Of a stretch of DNA of 6,339 nucleotides, positions 1-6,254 are shown in pieces; position 1 is the first letter of the stretch; each line of letters starts with the position of its first letter. Source of the DNA: Actinomycetota bacterium (lineage in GTDB: Bacteria; Actinomycetota; Humimicrobiia; Humimicrobiales; Humimicrobiaceae); assembly GCA_015711775.1 (NCBI GenBank), contig JACVJB010000060.1, positions 1-6,339 on the forward strand, read 5' to 3'. The notes under the pieces were generated by a model. That model was not told the origin of the DNA, did no database searches, and saw only the letters and a list, made by a program, of their open reading frames with translations. The position numbers and the translations under genes are program-made.

Positions 1-373
1 GTATTTCCTTTGCAACGGAAAGCACCCATACCGTATCGATGCTGAAAGGGCAGTAAACCATGCATCTTCTGCAGCCGGTGCATGCATAAGTTGCCCTGAA
101 CAACTCATCAAGGAGTTTTTCATCATTAATATCTTTTCCTTCAAAAAGTCTGGGCAGTATCTTTCCAACCGGTGAAATATTTTTCTTGTAAATCCGCCTT
201 ATAAGCTCGGCCCTGTATGCAGGCAGATAAATTATATCCTTTGTCACTTTATACTGGTGGCATGCATCCCGGCATATTGCGCATCTTGCGCATAAATCCA
301 GAAAATATAGTAGCTGCCTGTTAATCTTTGATTTCAGAACTAACAGCAATGCTTCTCTTTTCTCTTTTTCCAT
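1..373 (-). CDS. HdrD/DsrK-type Fe-S protein, N-terminal part (runs off left edge)
   Basis: This is the first 124 codons of an iron-sulfur protein whose remainder lies outside the window. Two cysteine clusters are visible: C28-x2-C31-x2-C34-x3-C38, followed by His rather than Pro, and C98-x2-C101-x2-C104-x3-C108-Pro. About 60 residues separate them, as in the N-terminal two-[4Fe-4S] ferredoxin domain of HdrD, DsrK, TmcB and GlpC relatives. In that family the C-terminal part usually carries CCG domains holding a catalytic Fe-S cluster for disulfide or heterodisulfide chemistry; it cannot be checked here. No TM segment or signal peptide is seen in the visible part, so a cytoplasmic, membrane-associated subunit is expected. 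The ATG overlaps the stop of the upstream cytochrome b gene by one base (TGATG), implying translational coupling and a complex of the two products. Other possibilities are GlpC- or LutA-like proteins; the cytochrome partner favours HdrD/DsrK. Confidence 0.82.
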   Translation of the reverse strand, partial: MEKEKREALLLVLKSKINRQLLYFLDLCARCAICRDACHQYKVTKDIIYLPAYRAELIRRIYKKNISPVGKILPRLFEGKDINDEKLLDELFRATYACTGCRRCMVYCPFSIDTVWVLSVAKEI

Positions 374-1095
374 CAGACATCACTCCTTGATACATTTACA
401 GCAAATGTGCCTATGGCATGGGTAAGCTTGCTGAAAGGGAAATAAATTACAAAAAGATTTACAAAAAATACATGCATTGTAAGAACCCATTTAGCTCCTG
501 ATGAAGCTATTGCTTCAGGAAATGATGGCCTGAAAGTGAGCAGGCCGTACATATACTGCCTGTAATCAGTTACTGAAAACTTTGCGAAAAATCTTAAGTG
601 GTCTCCAAGCGCAATTATTACTATAAGTAAAAATATAATAAAATAATCTTCAAAAACAGAAAGGTCCTTATACGGTGAAAGAAAGCGCCTTAGAAGATAA
701 TATATAATTATTATAAGTAGTATGATGCCGAGGGTACCTCCTGCTATTGCCCCAAGTTTTTCCATGCCTTCAGTTCCAATAAGCTTAACAAGAGGCGTAA
801 ACTCGCGCACCATACGGAAATGGGCAAAAAGTACGGCAGCAAGCGAGAAATGGAATGCAATAGCAAAAATCCACATCCAGGGATCCACTTCTGCGGAATG
901 AGGAAAAATAAAAGAATCTTTAAGGGTTTTTAAAAACCTTACTCCCCTGTTTTTTGGCCTTGGAAATATCCCCAGGTGCACAGACGACCTTGGGGTCCTG
1001 GCCCATCTGCAGATCTGCCACGCCATACCTATTATAAAAACTATTACAGCAATATATACAAGAATACCGGCGGCAAAAAAAGAAAAACCATTCAT
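373..1095 (-). CDS. NarI/HdrE/DsrM-type diheme cytochrome b membrane subunit
   Basis: This 240-residue integral membrane protein resembles the nitrate reductase gamma (NarI) superfamily, which also includes HdrE, DsrM, TmcC and HmeC. Five hydrophobic segments are visible at about residues 7-27, 74-94, 118-136, 150-168 and 203-221. The likely heme ligands stand out: His82 and His92 are 10 apart, and His208 and His226 are 18 apart, the same spacings as the four heme-binding histidines of E. coli NarI (56/66 and 187/205). Two b hemes are therefore expected, exchanging electrons between the quinone pool and a cytoplasmic partner. That partner is most likely the Fe-S protein encoded next, whose start overlaps this stop. 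Length (240) is close to NarI and HdrE and shorter than typical DsrM. A GGGAG site about 8 bases before the ATG supports the start. No narGHJ genes are nearby, so a nitrate reductase role is unlikely. Confidence 0.87.
   Translation of the reverse strand: MNGFSFFAAGILVYIAVIVFIIGMAWQICRWARTPRSSVHLGIFPRPKNRGVRFLKTLKDSFIFPHSAEVDPWMWIFAIAFHFSLAAVLFAHFRMVREFTPLVKLIGTEGMEKLGAIAGGTLGIILLIIIIYYLLRRFLSPYKDLSVFEDYFIIFLLIVIIALGDHLRFFAKFSVTDYRQYMYGLLTFRPSFPEAIASSGAKWVLTMHVFFVNLFVIYFPFSKLTHAIGTFAVNVSRSDV
383..388 (-). promoter_or_regulatory. Ribosome binding site inside the cytochrome b gene, serving the Fe-S gene
   Basis: AAGGAG on the minus strand lies inside the last codons of the cytochrome b gene, 9 bases before the ATG at 373. 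It decides between two nearby ATGs. The ATG at 380 is only 2 bases from this site and its frame closes after 19 codons, while the ATG at 373 opens the Fe-S protein frame. Confidence 0.7.
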
Positions 1096-1221
1096 ATTTC
1101 AGCTCCCTGGTCCAGAAGTTAAAGGTATTATTCCTGTCCTGTAATTTATATTGTAATAATTAAAAAATATTAACAACAAAATTACTGTTTATTGTTTATT
1201 GACAGTTTTTACCTTTTATAT

Positions 1222-1464
1222 TTATTTTACTCTTTTTACATAAAATATTATATCTTTGCCTTCTCTTTCAGTTTTAATAACTTCATTGCCGGTACTGCTT
1301 GCCCAGGATGGTATATCAGCAAGACTTCCCGGATCAGTTGCAACCGCTTTAATAATTCCTCCAACTGCAATATTCTTTATATTCTGGCTTACCTTTACCA
1401 TTGGCAATGGGCACAAAAGCCCTTTTAAATCCAGTTCAAGGTCAAATTTAATTTCTTCAGTCAT
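1222..1464 (-). CDS. tusA: TusA/SirA-family sulfur carrier protein
   Basis: This 80-residue protein is the usual size of TusA family members. Near the N terminus it has the family signature LDLKGLLCPLPMVK with the active cysteine Cys18 in a CPxP motif (C18-P19-L20-P21). It is the only cysteine in the protein. The following GG, TDPGSxxDIPxWA and TGNE segments also match the two-layer TusA fold. In characterised members this cysteine carries a persulfide that is handed to or from DsrE-type proteins. The position here, between a DsrE2-like gene and a cytochrome b / HdrD-like pair, points to sulfur delivery to a membrane redox complex rather than tRNA thiolation; that is inference from context. 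An AAAGGA site about 5-6 bases before the ATG supports the start. Spacers of 156 bases upstream and 126 downstream are long for a tight operon. Confidence 0.9.
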   Translation of the reverse strand: MTEEIKFDLELDLKGLLCPLPMVKVSQNIKNIAVGGIIKAVATDPGSLADIPSWASSTGNEVIKTEREGKDIIFYVKRVK

Positions 1465-1568
1465 TTTGGTCCTTTCTTAGACTTAATCATGCCTTTGCAC
1501 AGAAAAATAATTTTTCCGGTTTACTCCCCCGTCATATTTGAAACTGCCGGATTTAATATGTTTTCTGT

Positions 1569-1574
1569 ATTATA
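1569..1574 (-). promoter_or_regulatory. Possible -10 box of an internal promoter before tusA
   Basis: The 156-base gap between dsrE2 and tusA contains a consensus TATAAT on the minus strand, preceded by TGCT (close to an extended -10). No good TTGACA-like hexamer lies 16-18 bases upstream. It could give tusA and the redox genes separate expression, but in such AT-rich DNA a chance match is quite possible. Confidence 0.25.
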
Positions 1575-1620
1575 AGCAGGATCTGTTATGTTATTTAATT
1601 ACAAAATTAACAATAAATTC

Positions 1621-2103
1621 TTAAATAAAAAGAGTGAAATCAGATTTGGAAGCATGCTCAACAAAAAATCCTCCGCCAACAATGTCAACGACTTCATCAA
1701 TTAATGCTTCGCGCGGTATTTCCATTACTTCCATACTCATCCCGCAACCGTAAAGCTTTACGCCCATATCGATTGCCATCTGGCGCAGCTCGGCAAGGCT
1801 TGCAACATTGTTTTTTTTCATCATTTTATTAAACATCCACCTGCCCATCCCTCCAAAACTATATTTGCTGGGAGAAGCTTTGCTTATATCTCCGCCTTCC
1901 ATAAGCCCTATCATTTTACCCATAAAGCTTTTACCGGTTTTTACATTTTTCTTGATTGCCCTGATACCCCAGAAAGTAAAGAACATGGTAACATCCATAT
2001 CAGATGCCGCTGCACTTGTAGCAATTATTAAAGCTCCCATAAGTTTATCCATATCTCCGCTCATAACAGCAATTGTCACTTTCTTTTTTTTATCCTCTGC
2101 CAT
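1621..2103 (-). CDS. dsrE2: DsrE2-like (DsrE/DsrF/DrsH-like family) sulfurtransferase
   Basis: This 160-residue protein matches the DsrE2 type of the DsrE/DsrF/DrsH-like family. It starts with a beta-strand plus SGDMDK segment, continues with an ALIIATSAAA helix and the hallmark VTMFFTFWGI, and ends with YGCGMSMEVM followed by a DEVVDIVGG strand and a FTLFI terminus. Cys120, in the CGMSM motif, is the only cysteine and sits where the family carries its persulfide. The FFTFWG region is hydrophobic and could favour membrane association, though I would not call it a TM helix. DsrE2 proteins often pair genetically with TusA and, in sulfur oxidisers, with a rhodanese and Hdr-like complex; the TusA gene follows here but no rhodanese is present in the window. 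A strong GGAGGG site 5 bases before the ATG supports the start. It is the first gene after the promoter candidate at 2209-2237. Confidence 0.9.
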   Translation of the reverse strand: MAEDKKKKVTIAVMSGDMDKLMGALIIATSAAASDMDVTMFFTFWGIRAIKKNVKTGKSFMGKMIGLMEGGDISKASPSKYSFGGMGRWMFNKMMKKNNVASLAELRQMAIDMGVKLYGCGMSMEVMEIPREALIDEVVDIVGGGFFVEHASKSDFTLFI

Positions 2104-2147
2104 TTTTCCCTCCGTTTTTATTAAAATTATCTATATAAACTTTTTTA

Positions 2148-2178
2148 ATAGTTAAAGAATAATAGTATATTTAACTAT
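2148..2178. repeat. 9-bp inverted repeat in the dsrE2 leader
   Basis: ATAGTTAAA (2148-2156) and TTTAACTAT (2170-2178) are perfect reverse complements separated by 13 bases. The dyad lies between the promoter candidate at 2209-2237 and the dsrE2 start at 2103, so it would be transcribed. It may be a regulator binding site or a weak AU-only hairpin. A second inverted pair, TATTAAAA (2119-2126) with TTTTAATA (2143-2150), shares bases with the first one's arm, so the two RNA folds would exclude each other. Confidence 0.4.
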
Positions 2179-2208
2179 ATATACATAATGATATTCTTAT
2201 ATATTAAT

Positions 2209-2237
2209 AAAATATAATTATTGGGATTTTTTGTCAA
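2209..2237 (-). promoter_or_regulatory. Sigma70-type promoter candidate for dsrE2-tusA-redox genes
   Basis: On the minus strand a perfect -35 hexamer TTGACA (2232-2237) is followed after 17 bases by TATTTT (2209-2214), four of six matches to the -10 consensus; TATATT two bases nearer is an alternative. It begins 13 bases after the tex stop codon and would give an AT-rich leader of roughly 100 bases before dsrE2. No terminator hairpin separates it from tex, so read-through from tex may add to expression. Confidence 0.6.
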
Positions 2238-2250
2238 GGTATTTTATTAT

Positions 2251-4446
2251 TCAGGCATCTTTAATGGACAGCTGTATTCTTTTACGGGGTATGTCTACAT
2301 CCAGCACTTTAACGCTAACTTCCTGGTGGAGCGCCAATTTATCTGCAGGATTTTTAATAAATTCATTTGCAATCCGGGAGATGTGCACCAGCCCATCCTG
2401 CTTCACTCCTATGTCCACAAATGCGCCAAAATTAGTTATATTTGTAATTATTCCCGGAAGAACCATGCCGGACTTTAAATCCTCTATAGTTTTAACATCT
2501 TTTTTAAACTCAAATCCTGATATGTTCTTTCGCGGATCCCTTCCCGGTTTTAAAAGTTCATTTATTATATCTTTAAGCGTTGGAAGGCCTGCTTTATCAT
2601 TAATATAATTTTCAGGCTTTATTTTCAGTATCAGTTCCCTGTTTTTTAAAAGGCCCTCAACATCAGTTTCTAAATCTTCCGCCATTTTCCGGACTATATC
2701 ATAGCTTTCCGGGTGGACCGAGCTGCCGTCAAGCGGGTTTGCACCTCCGGATATTCGCAAAAAACCTGCGCACTGTATATATGCTTTCTGGCCCATTCGC
2801 GCAACTTTAAGCAAATCCTGCCTTGATTTAAATGGCCCATTGCTTCTTCTGAAATTGACAATATTTAAAGCAAGAGCCGGGCCAAGACCCGATATATAAC
2901 TTAGAAGGTGCCTGCTTGCAGTGTTTAAATTTACCCCAACAGAATTAACACAACTCTCAACTACGCCTTCAAGCGCTTTTTTTAACATATTCTGATCAAC
3001 ATCATGCTGGTACTGGCCTATCCCCAGATTTTTCGGGTCTATCTTTACAAGCTCAGCAAGAGGGTCCATGAGCCTTCTGCCTATAGAAATTGAGCCTCTT
3101 ACAGTTACATCATAACCAGGAAATTCCTCTCTCGCAGCTTCAGAGGCGGAATAAATTGAGGCCCCGTTTTCGCTTACAACAAAAACATGTATATCTTTTT
3201 TACATTCAGCCATAAAATCAATTGACTCAACGAATTCCCTCGTTTCCCTGCCTGCCGTGCCATTGCCTATTGCTATAGCTTCCACATCATATTTTTTAAC
3301 AAGTCCTGCAAGTATTTTAGCAGAATTACCAATATCGCTCTGAGGGGGGTTAGGGTAAATTGTATCATGAAAAATTAAATCTCCCTGTCTGTTTAAAACC
3401 ACAAGTTTACAGCCTGTCTTAAATCCCGGATCAAGAGCCAGAACCGATTTCTGCCCAAGATATGGAGCAAGCAAAAGCTGCCTTAAGTTTTCAGCAAATA
3501 CTCTTATAGCTTCGGCGTCAGCTTTTTCTTTTGAGCTTTTTGCAAACTCATTTTCAATTGAGGGCGCAATAAGCCTTTTAAAAGAGTCCCTAAGGCATAG
3601 ACCTACATGTACTGATGAGGACGTATGGACATCATCTTTTAAACCACTGTAATCTTTTCTTTTAAGGCAGTTACTATCAGTTAAAAATATATTTTCAAGA
3701 ACACTAACAGCTTTATCTTCATCAATGCTTATACTAACTCTTAAAAAACCCTCACGCTCACCCCTTCTTACTGCGAGAAGCCTGTGAGATGGACAGCTGC
3801 TGAGCTTTTCTTCATATTCAAAATAATCTCTGTATTTGGCAGCTTCCTCACCGGCGCCCGGACAAACAACTGATCTTAATATTGCTTCTTTTTTGAAAAT
3901 ATGCCTTATTGCGTCTCTTGCCGTAGAATCTTCGCTTATCCATTCAGCAATAATATCTCTTGCCCCCTGAAGCGCATCCTGTATATTTTTAACCTTATCA
4001 TTAAGATAATTTTCAGCCTCTGTCAGGCAATTACCATCTCCCTGGAGCATAATAAAGCGGGCAAGTTCTTCAAGGCCCTTTTCCTTTGCAACAGTGGCCC
4101 TTGTCTTTTTTTTAGGCCTGTAGGGCAAATAAAGATCTTCAAGCTTTGTAAGCGTTGCAGCCTTTTCAATTTCAAGCCTGAGCTCTTCTGTAAGTTTTCC
4201 CTGGCTTTTAATCTCATCCAGCACAACTGCCCTGCGATTGTCAATCTCTATAAGTTTTGCAAACCTGTCCTTAATTGAGGAAATAAATACTTCATCAAGT
4301 TCACCTGTCGCTTCCTTTCGGTATCTTGAAATAAAAGGAACGGTTGCTTCATCCTGCAGCAGTTCTAAAGTATTCTGGACCTGCCATTCTTTTATTGACA
4401 GCTCATCTGAAATTATTTTTACATATTTGATGGGCAATGGCGGCAT
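2251..4446 (-). CDS. tex: Tex, RNA-binding transcription accessory protein
   Basis: This 731-residue protein is a full-length Tex homologue, slightly shorter than the E. coli protein of about 770. The N-terminal helical Tex region shows IKEWQVQNTLELL and TVPFISRYRKEATGELDE at about 17-52 and LEDLYLPYRPKKKTRA near 102-117. A YqgF/RNase H-like domain follows from about 334 to 460, with LALDPGFKTG at 336-345, GNGTAGRET at 394-402 and SEAARE at 435-440. Helix-hairpin-helix motifs lie near 505-575, with ISGLGPALALNIV. A C-terminal S1 domain occupies about 657-728 (GAFVDIGVKQDGLVHIS). Tex is a cytoplasmic nucleic-acid-binding factor linked to transcription and RNA metabolism. The ATG at 4446 is the only start possible after an in-frame TAG 9 bases upstream, apart from a TTG at codon 4. 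Its nearest purine-rich site, AAAGGA, is about 17 bases away, which is unusually far, so translation initiation may be weak. I see no convincing promoter in the 103 bases upstream. Confidence 0.96.
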   Translation of the reverse strand: MPPLPIKYVKIISDELSIKEWQVQNTLELLQDEATVPFISRYRKEATGELDEVFISSIKDRFAKLIEIDNRRAVVLDEIKSQGKLTEELRLEIEKAATLTKLEDLYLPYRPKKKTRATVAKEKGLEELARFIMLQGDGNCLTEAENYLNDKVKNIQDALQGARDIIAEWISEDSTARDAIRHIFKKEAILRSVVCPGAGEEAAKYRDYFEYEEKLSSCPSHRLLAVRRGEREGFLRVSISIDEDKAVSVLENIFLTDSNCLKRKDYSGLKDDVHTSSSVHVGLCLRDSFKRLIAPSIENEFAKSSKEKADAEAIRVFAENLRQLLLAPYLGQKSVLALDPGFKTGCKLVVLNRQGDLIFHDTIYPNPPQSDIGNSAKILAGLVKKYDVEAIAIGNGTAGRETREFVESIDFMAECKKDIHVFVVSENGASIYSASEAAREEFPGYDVTVRGSISIGRRLMDPLAELVKIDPKNLGIGQYQHDVDQNMLKKALEGVVESCVNSVGVNLNTASRHLLSYISGLGPALALNIVNFRRSNGPFKSRQDLLKVARMGQKAYIQCAGFLRISGGANPLDGSSVHPESYDIVRKMAEDLETDVEGLLKNRELILKIKPENYINDKAGLPTLKDIINELLKPGRDPRKNISGFEFKKDVKTIEDLKSGMVLPGIITNITNFGAFVDIGVKQDGLVHISRIANEFIKNPADKLALHQEVSVKVLDVDIPRKRIQLSIKDA

Positions 4447-4549
4447 TTTATGCTATAGAATATTCCTTTCAATTAAGAAATTTAACTGTGTTTTATTTAA
4501 AGTCTTGCAGTAAACAAAATAATTATTTACACTTTTGCCTTTTATAGGG

Positions 4550-5338
4550 CTATCTCATAAATATCATAAGAAGTATTCCTGCTGCTGCAATAAGGATACC
4601 GAATACAAGCGCCACATTTGCCCCGGATTTGTTTGAACTGACTATATCGCTTTTATCCCTGACTGATACTATAAACGGCTTCTTCTTATCCACAGGTTTA
4701 CCCAGAAATATCCTGTTATTTTCCAGGCGAGCTTCTCCAAGCACATATAAATTCTGGCCGAGCGGTATTGTTTTTTCAGTCATCCTGAACCCGAGAGTCC
4801 CTGTTCCGGACACGCTGTACCGGTTACCGGTAAAAAAACTGTATTTACCGAGATTATTTGACGGCTCAAACCTGTCAAATGTTTTTAAAGCTTCAAGGGC
4901 TGAACCAGCCTGCGATATATCAATCGTTACTTCCTGAAGGCAAGACGTATCTTTTAAATAAAAAGGCTGTGAGCTTTTATCATTTGACATCAGTGTCTCA
5001 TTTTTTTTAACTGCCTGGGCAGTTTTTGATTTATCTGCAGGCGTCTGTCTTTCTTCAGTTACCTGATAAAGATTTGAATCATAATATGCTACTTCTTTTT
5101 CCGAAAACGGAGTTTTAACAGGTTTTTCAGAGCCAGCTTTGCCTTTCAGTTCAACATAATGCCTGTAACCCTCAAGACCTGCAGCCGCATTGCCCTCAAG
5201 AATTTCTTTTAATTCTTTTACTGGCGTTGTCTGCATAAACCTGATTTCAATATTTTTGTTCTTTATCTTCATGGGGGCAAGTATTGCCAGAAGCGCCCCA
5301 AGAACCAGCATTATAGAGCCTATAATATATTGAGCCAT
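4550..5338 (-). CDS. Two-TM protein with GIDE/BAM-like domain, no RING
   Basis: This 262-residue protein has an N-terminal membrane segment (about 3-22) and a second hydrophobic helix at the extreme C terminus (about 241-260), ending MR. Between them lies a region resembling the GIDE (BAM, beside-a-membrane) domain of MUL1/MULAN-type proteins. Recognisable parts are YRHYVELKGKA near 58-68, PVKTPFSEKEVAYYDSNLYQV at 73-93, TEKTIPLGQNLYVLGEA at 187-203 and PFIVSVRDKSDI at 221-232. A polar low-complexity stretch (about 95-127) interrupts the domain. Bacterial members are often annotated as E3 ubiquitin ligase, but here the chain stops where a RING would begin, so ligase activity is not supported. 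The function of bacterial forms is unknown to me. The ATG is 19 bases after the pspA stop with AAGGA about 7 bases before it, so the two genes are probably one operon and a membrane-stress role is inferred. Confidence 0.75.
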   Translation of the reverse strand: MAQYIIGSIMLVLGALLAILAPMKIKNKNIEIRFMQTTPVKELKEILEGNAAAGLEGYRHYVELKGKAGSEKPVKTPFSEKEVAYYDSNLYQVTEERQTPADKSKTAQAVKKNETLMSNDKSSQPFYLKDTSCLQEVTIDISQAGSALEALKTFDRFEPSNNLGKYSFFTGNRYSVSGTGTLGFRMTEKTIPLGQNLYVLGEARLENNRIFLGKPVDKKKPFIVSVRDKSDIVSSNKSGANVALVFGILIAAAGILLMIFMR

Positions 5339-5357
5339 TAAGAATTCCTTCCTGTCT

Positions 5358-6026
5358 TTATTGCTTTGATAATTCTTCTTTCAGCCTGGCAAGTTCGTCA
5401 TCTGCAGCTTTTTTATTTTCAATCTCAGTAAATGGGTCGCTTTGCTGTGCTTCCAAACCGGACACTTCAAAAGCTGCATCTGCCTGGGCTTCTTTTTCTG
5501 CAATTTTCCTTTCCATTTTATCCATTTTTGCAAATGCGCCGCTGCTGTCAAGATCCCCCATTGCTTTAGAAACTTCCTTGCGCGCATCAGCAACTTTATC
5601 TCTTGCTATAAGCAGCGATTGCCTTGTACGGGCTTCATTTAATTTCTTTTTTAATATATCAACCTGCTGTTTTAATGTATCGACCTGCGCTGTAAGTTCA
5701 GCGCTCATTTTCTCGTATGTAGCAACACTTGTATCAGCTTTTAACTTGCTGTCTACTGCCTGTTTTGCCAGTTCTTCATTTCCATCTTTAAGAGCGTTTT
5801 TTGCCCTGTCTTCCCAGAGTTTTGATTGCGCTTTTGCCTCCTCAAGCTGTTTAGCCATCTGCCTCTGGCTTGCCATTACTGTCCCCAGTCCCTGCACAGC
5901 CTTCTGCATCTGCTCTTCCATGTCAATGATAATCTGCTTAACCATTTTTTCAGGGTCTTCCGCCCTGTCAATAAGGTCATTGATATTTGCCTTGAGTAAA
6001 TCGGTAAGCCTTGCAAAAATAGCCAT
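5358..6026 (-). CDS. pspA: PspA/IM30 (Vipp1-like) membrane-stress protein
   Basis: This 222-residue protein is a typical PspA/IM30 family member, the bacterial relatives of ESCRT-III that assemble on damaged or stressed inner membranes. The N terminus begins with an amphipathic helix (MAIFARLTDLLKANI) followed by the diagnostic NDLIDRAEDPEKMVKQIIID block (about 16-35). A long, almost uninterrupted coiled coil covers about 25-150, rich in Ala, Gln, Lys and Glu. The KMDKMERKIAEKEAQADAA motif lies at about 166-184 and the C terminus is acidic and helical. No TM segment or signal peptide is present. An AGGAGGGG site about 4-7 bases before the ATG is the strongest in the window, suggesting high expression. 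It is followed closely by the GIDE-domain membrane protein. No pspF, pspB or pspC gene and no sigma54 promoter motif is visible, so control differs from E. coli. It could be named Vipp1-like, but there is no extra C-terminal extension. Confidence 0.95.
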   Translation of the reverse strand: MAIFARLTDLLKANINDLIDRAEDPEKMVKQIIIDMEEQMQKAVQGLGTVMASQRQMAKQLEEAKAQSKLWEDRAKNALKDGNEELAKQAVDSKLKADTSVATYEKMSAELTAQVDTLKQQVDILKKKLNEARTRQSLLIARDKVADARKEVSKAMGDLDSSGAFAKMDKMERKIAEKEAQADAAFEVSGLEAQQSDPFTEIENKKAADDELARLKEELSKQ

Positions 6027-6073
6027 AATAGCCCCTCCTGCCTTAAAAAATTATAAACGGATAAAAATTGTTT

Positions 6074-6087
6074 GCTGATAAATCAGC
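6074..6087. repeat. Palindrome GCTGAT-AA-ATCAGC in pspA leader
   Basis: GCTGATAAATCAGC is a dyad with 6-bp arms around a 2-base centre, about 48 bases before the pspA start. As RNA it would form a 5-bp stem with a 4-base loop. It contains the most GC-rich dyad arms of this AT-rich region, so it may be an operator or a small 5' UTR hairpin. No poly-U tract follows directly, so it is not a good terminator. Confidence 0.4.
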
Positions 6088-6229
6088 GTTTAAGCATTCT
6101 CTTTTAATTTTACCTTATTATGCAAAAAATTTATAAGGAATTTTTATAAAAATCATAAGAACTATTAGATCTCACGTATATAATATAGTAACTTCAAGTC
6201 TTTTAGCTCCTGTTAGCAATAAATTCAAC

Positions 6230-6239
6230 AACTATAGTT
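6230..6239. repeat. 10-bp palindrome AACTATAGTT
   Basis: AACTATAGTT is a perfect 10-bp palindrome 16 bases downstream of the -10 candidate at 6255-6260, near or just after the expected start of transcription. It could be an additional regulator site, but a 10-bp AT-rich palindrome is also easily produced by chance. Confidence 0.25.
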
Positions 6240-6254
6240 TCTGTATTAATTAAT

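Noticed and set aside
373..1095. Reading the cytochrome b gene as true respiratory nitrate reductase gamma subunit
   Set aside because: No narG, narH or narJ is nearby and the coupled downstream gene is an HdrD/DsrK-like Fe-S protein, so only the superfamily resemblance holds.
1184..1206. ACTGT/ACAGT inverted pair with a tandem TGTTTAT repeat after tusA
   Set aside because: The stem is only 5 bp with a 13-base loop, and no U-tract follows on the minus strand, so it is not a supported terminator. The 7-mer repeated twice is within chance for this AT-rich spacer.
1500..1560. Possible hairpins between dsrE2 and tusA (GAAAAATAATTTTTC and CCGG...CCGG)
   Set aside because: The first is an AT-only dyad with too little loop for a stable RNA stem. 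The second has a bulged 7-bp stem and no clean U-run, so neither supports a terminator call.
1808..2155. Plus-strand open frame of 115 codons across dsrE2
   Set aside because: It is antisense to a clear DsrE2 family protein, shows only hydrophobic composition expected from the reverse complement, and has no ribosome binding site or family motif.
4023..4244. Minus-strand 73-codon frame inside tex
   Set aside because: It overlaps the Tex N-terminal region in another frame; Tex is continuous and motif-rich there, with no sign of frameshift.
4540..4553. GCC...GGC stem after the GIDE-protein stop as a terminator
   Set aside because: Only three base pairs form around an 8-base loop and the downstream bases on the minus strand are A-rich, not U-rich.
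4550..5338. E3 ubiquitin ligase function for the GIDE-like protein
   Set aside because: There is no RING cysteine/histidine pattern; the protein has a single cysteine (Cys133) and ends right after its second TM helix.
5578..6078. Plus-strand open frame of 166 codons across pspA
   Set aside because: It is the complement of the Ala/Gln/Lys-rich coiled coil of PspA, giving Ser/Cys/Phe-rich nonsense. The PspA frame has full family motifs.
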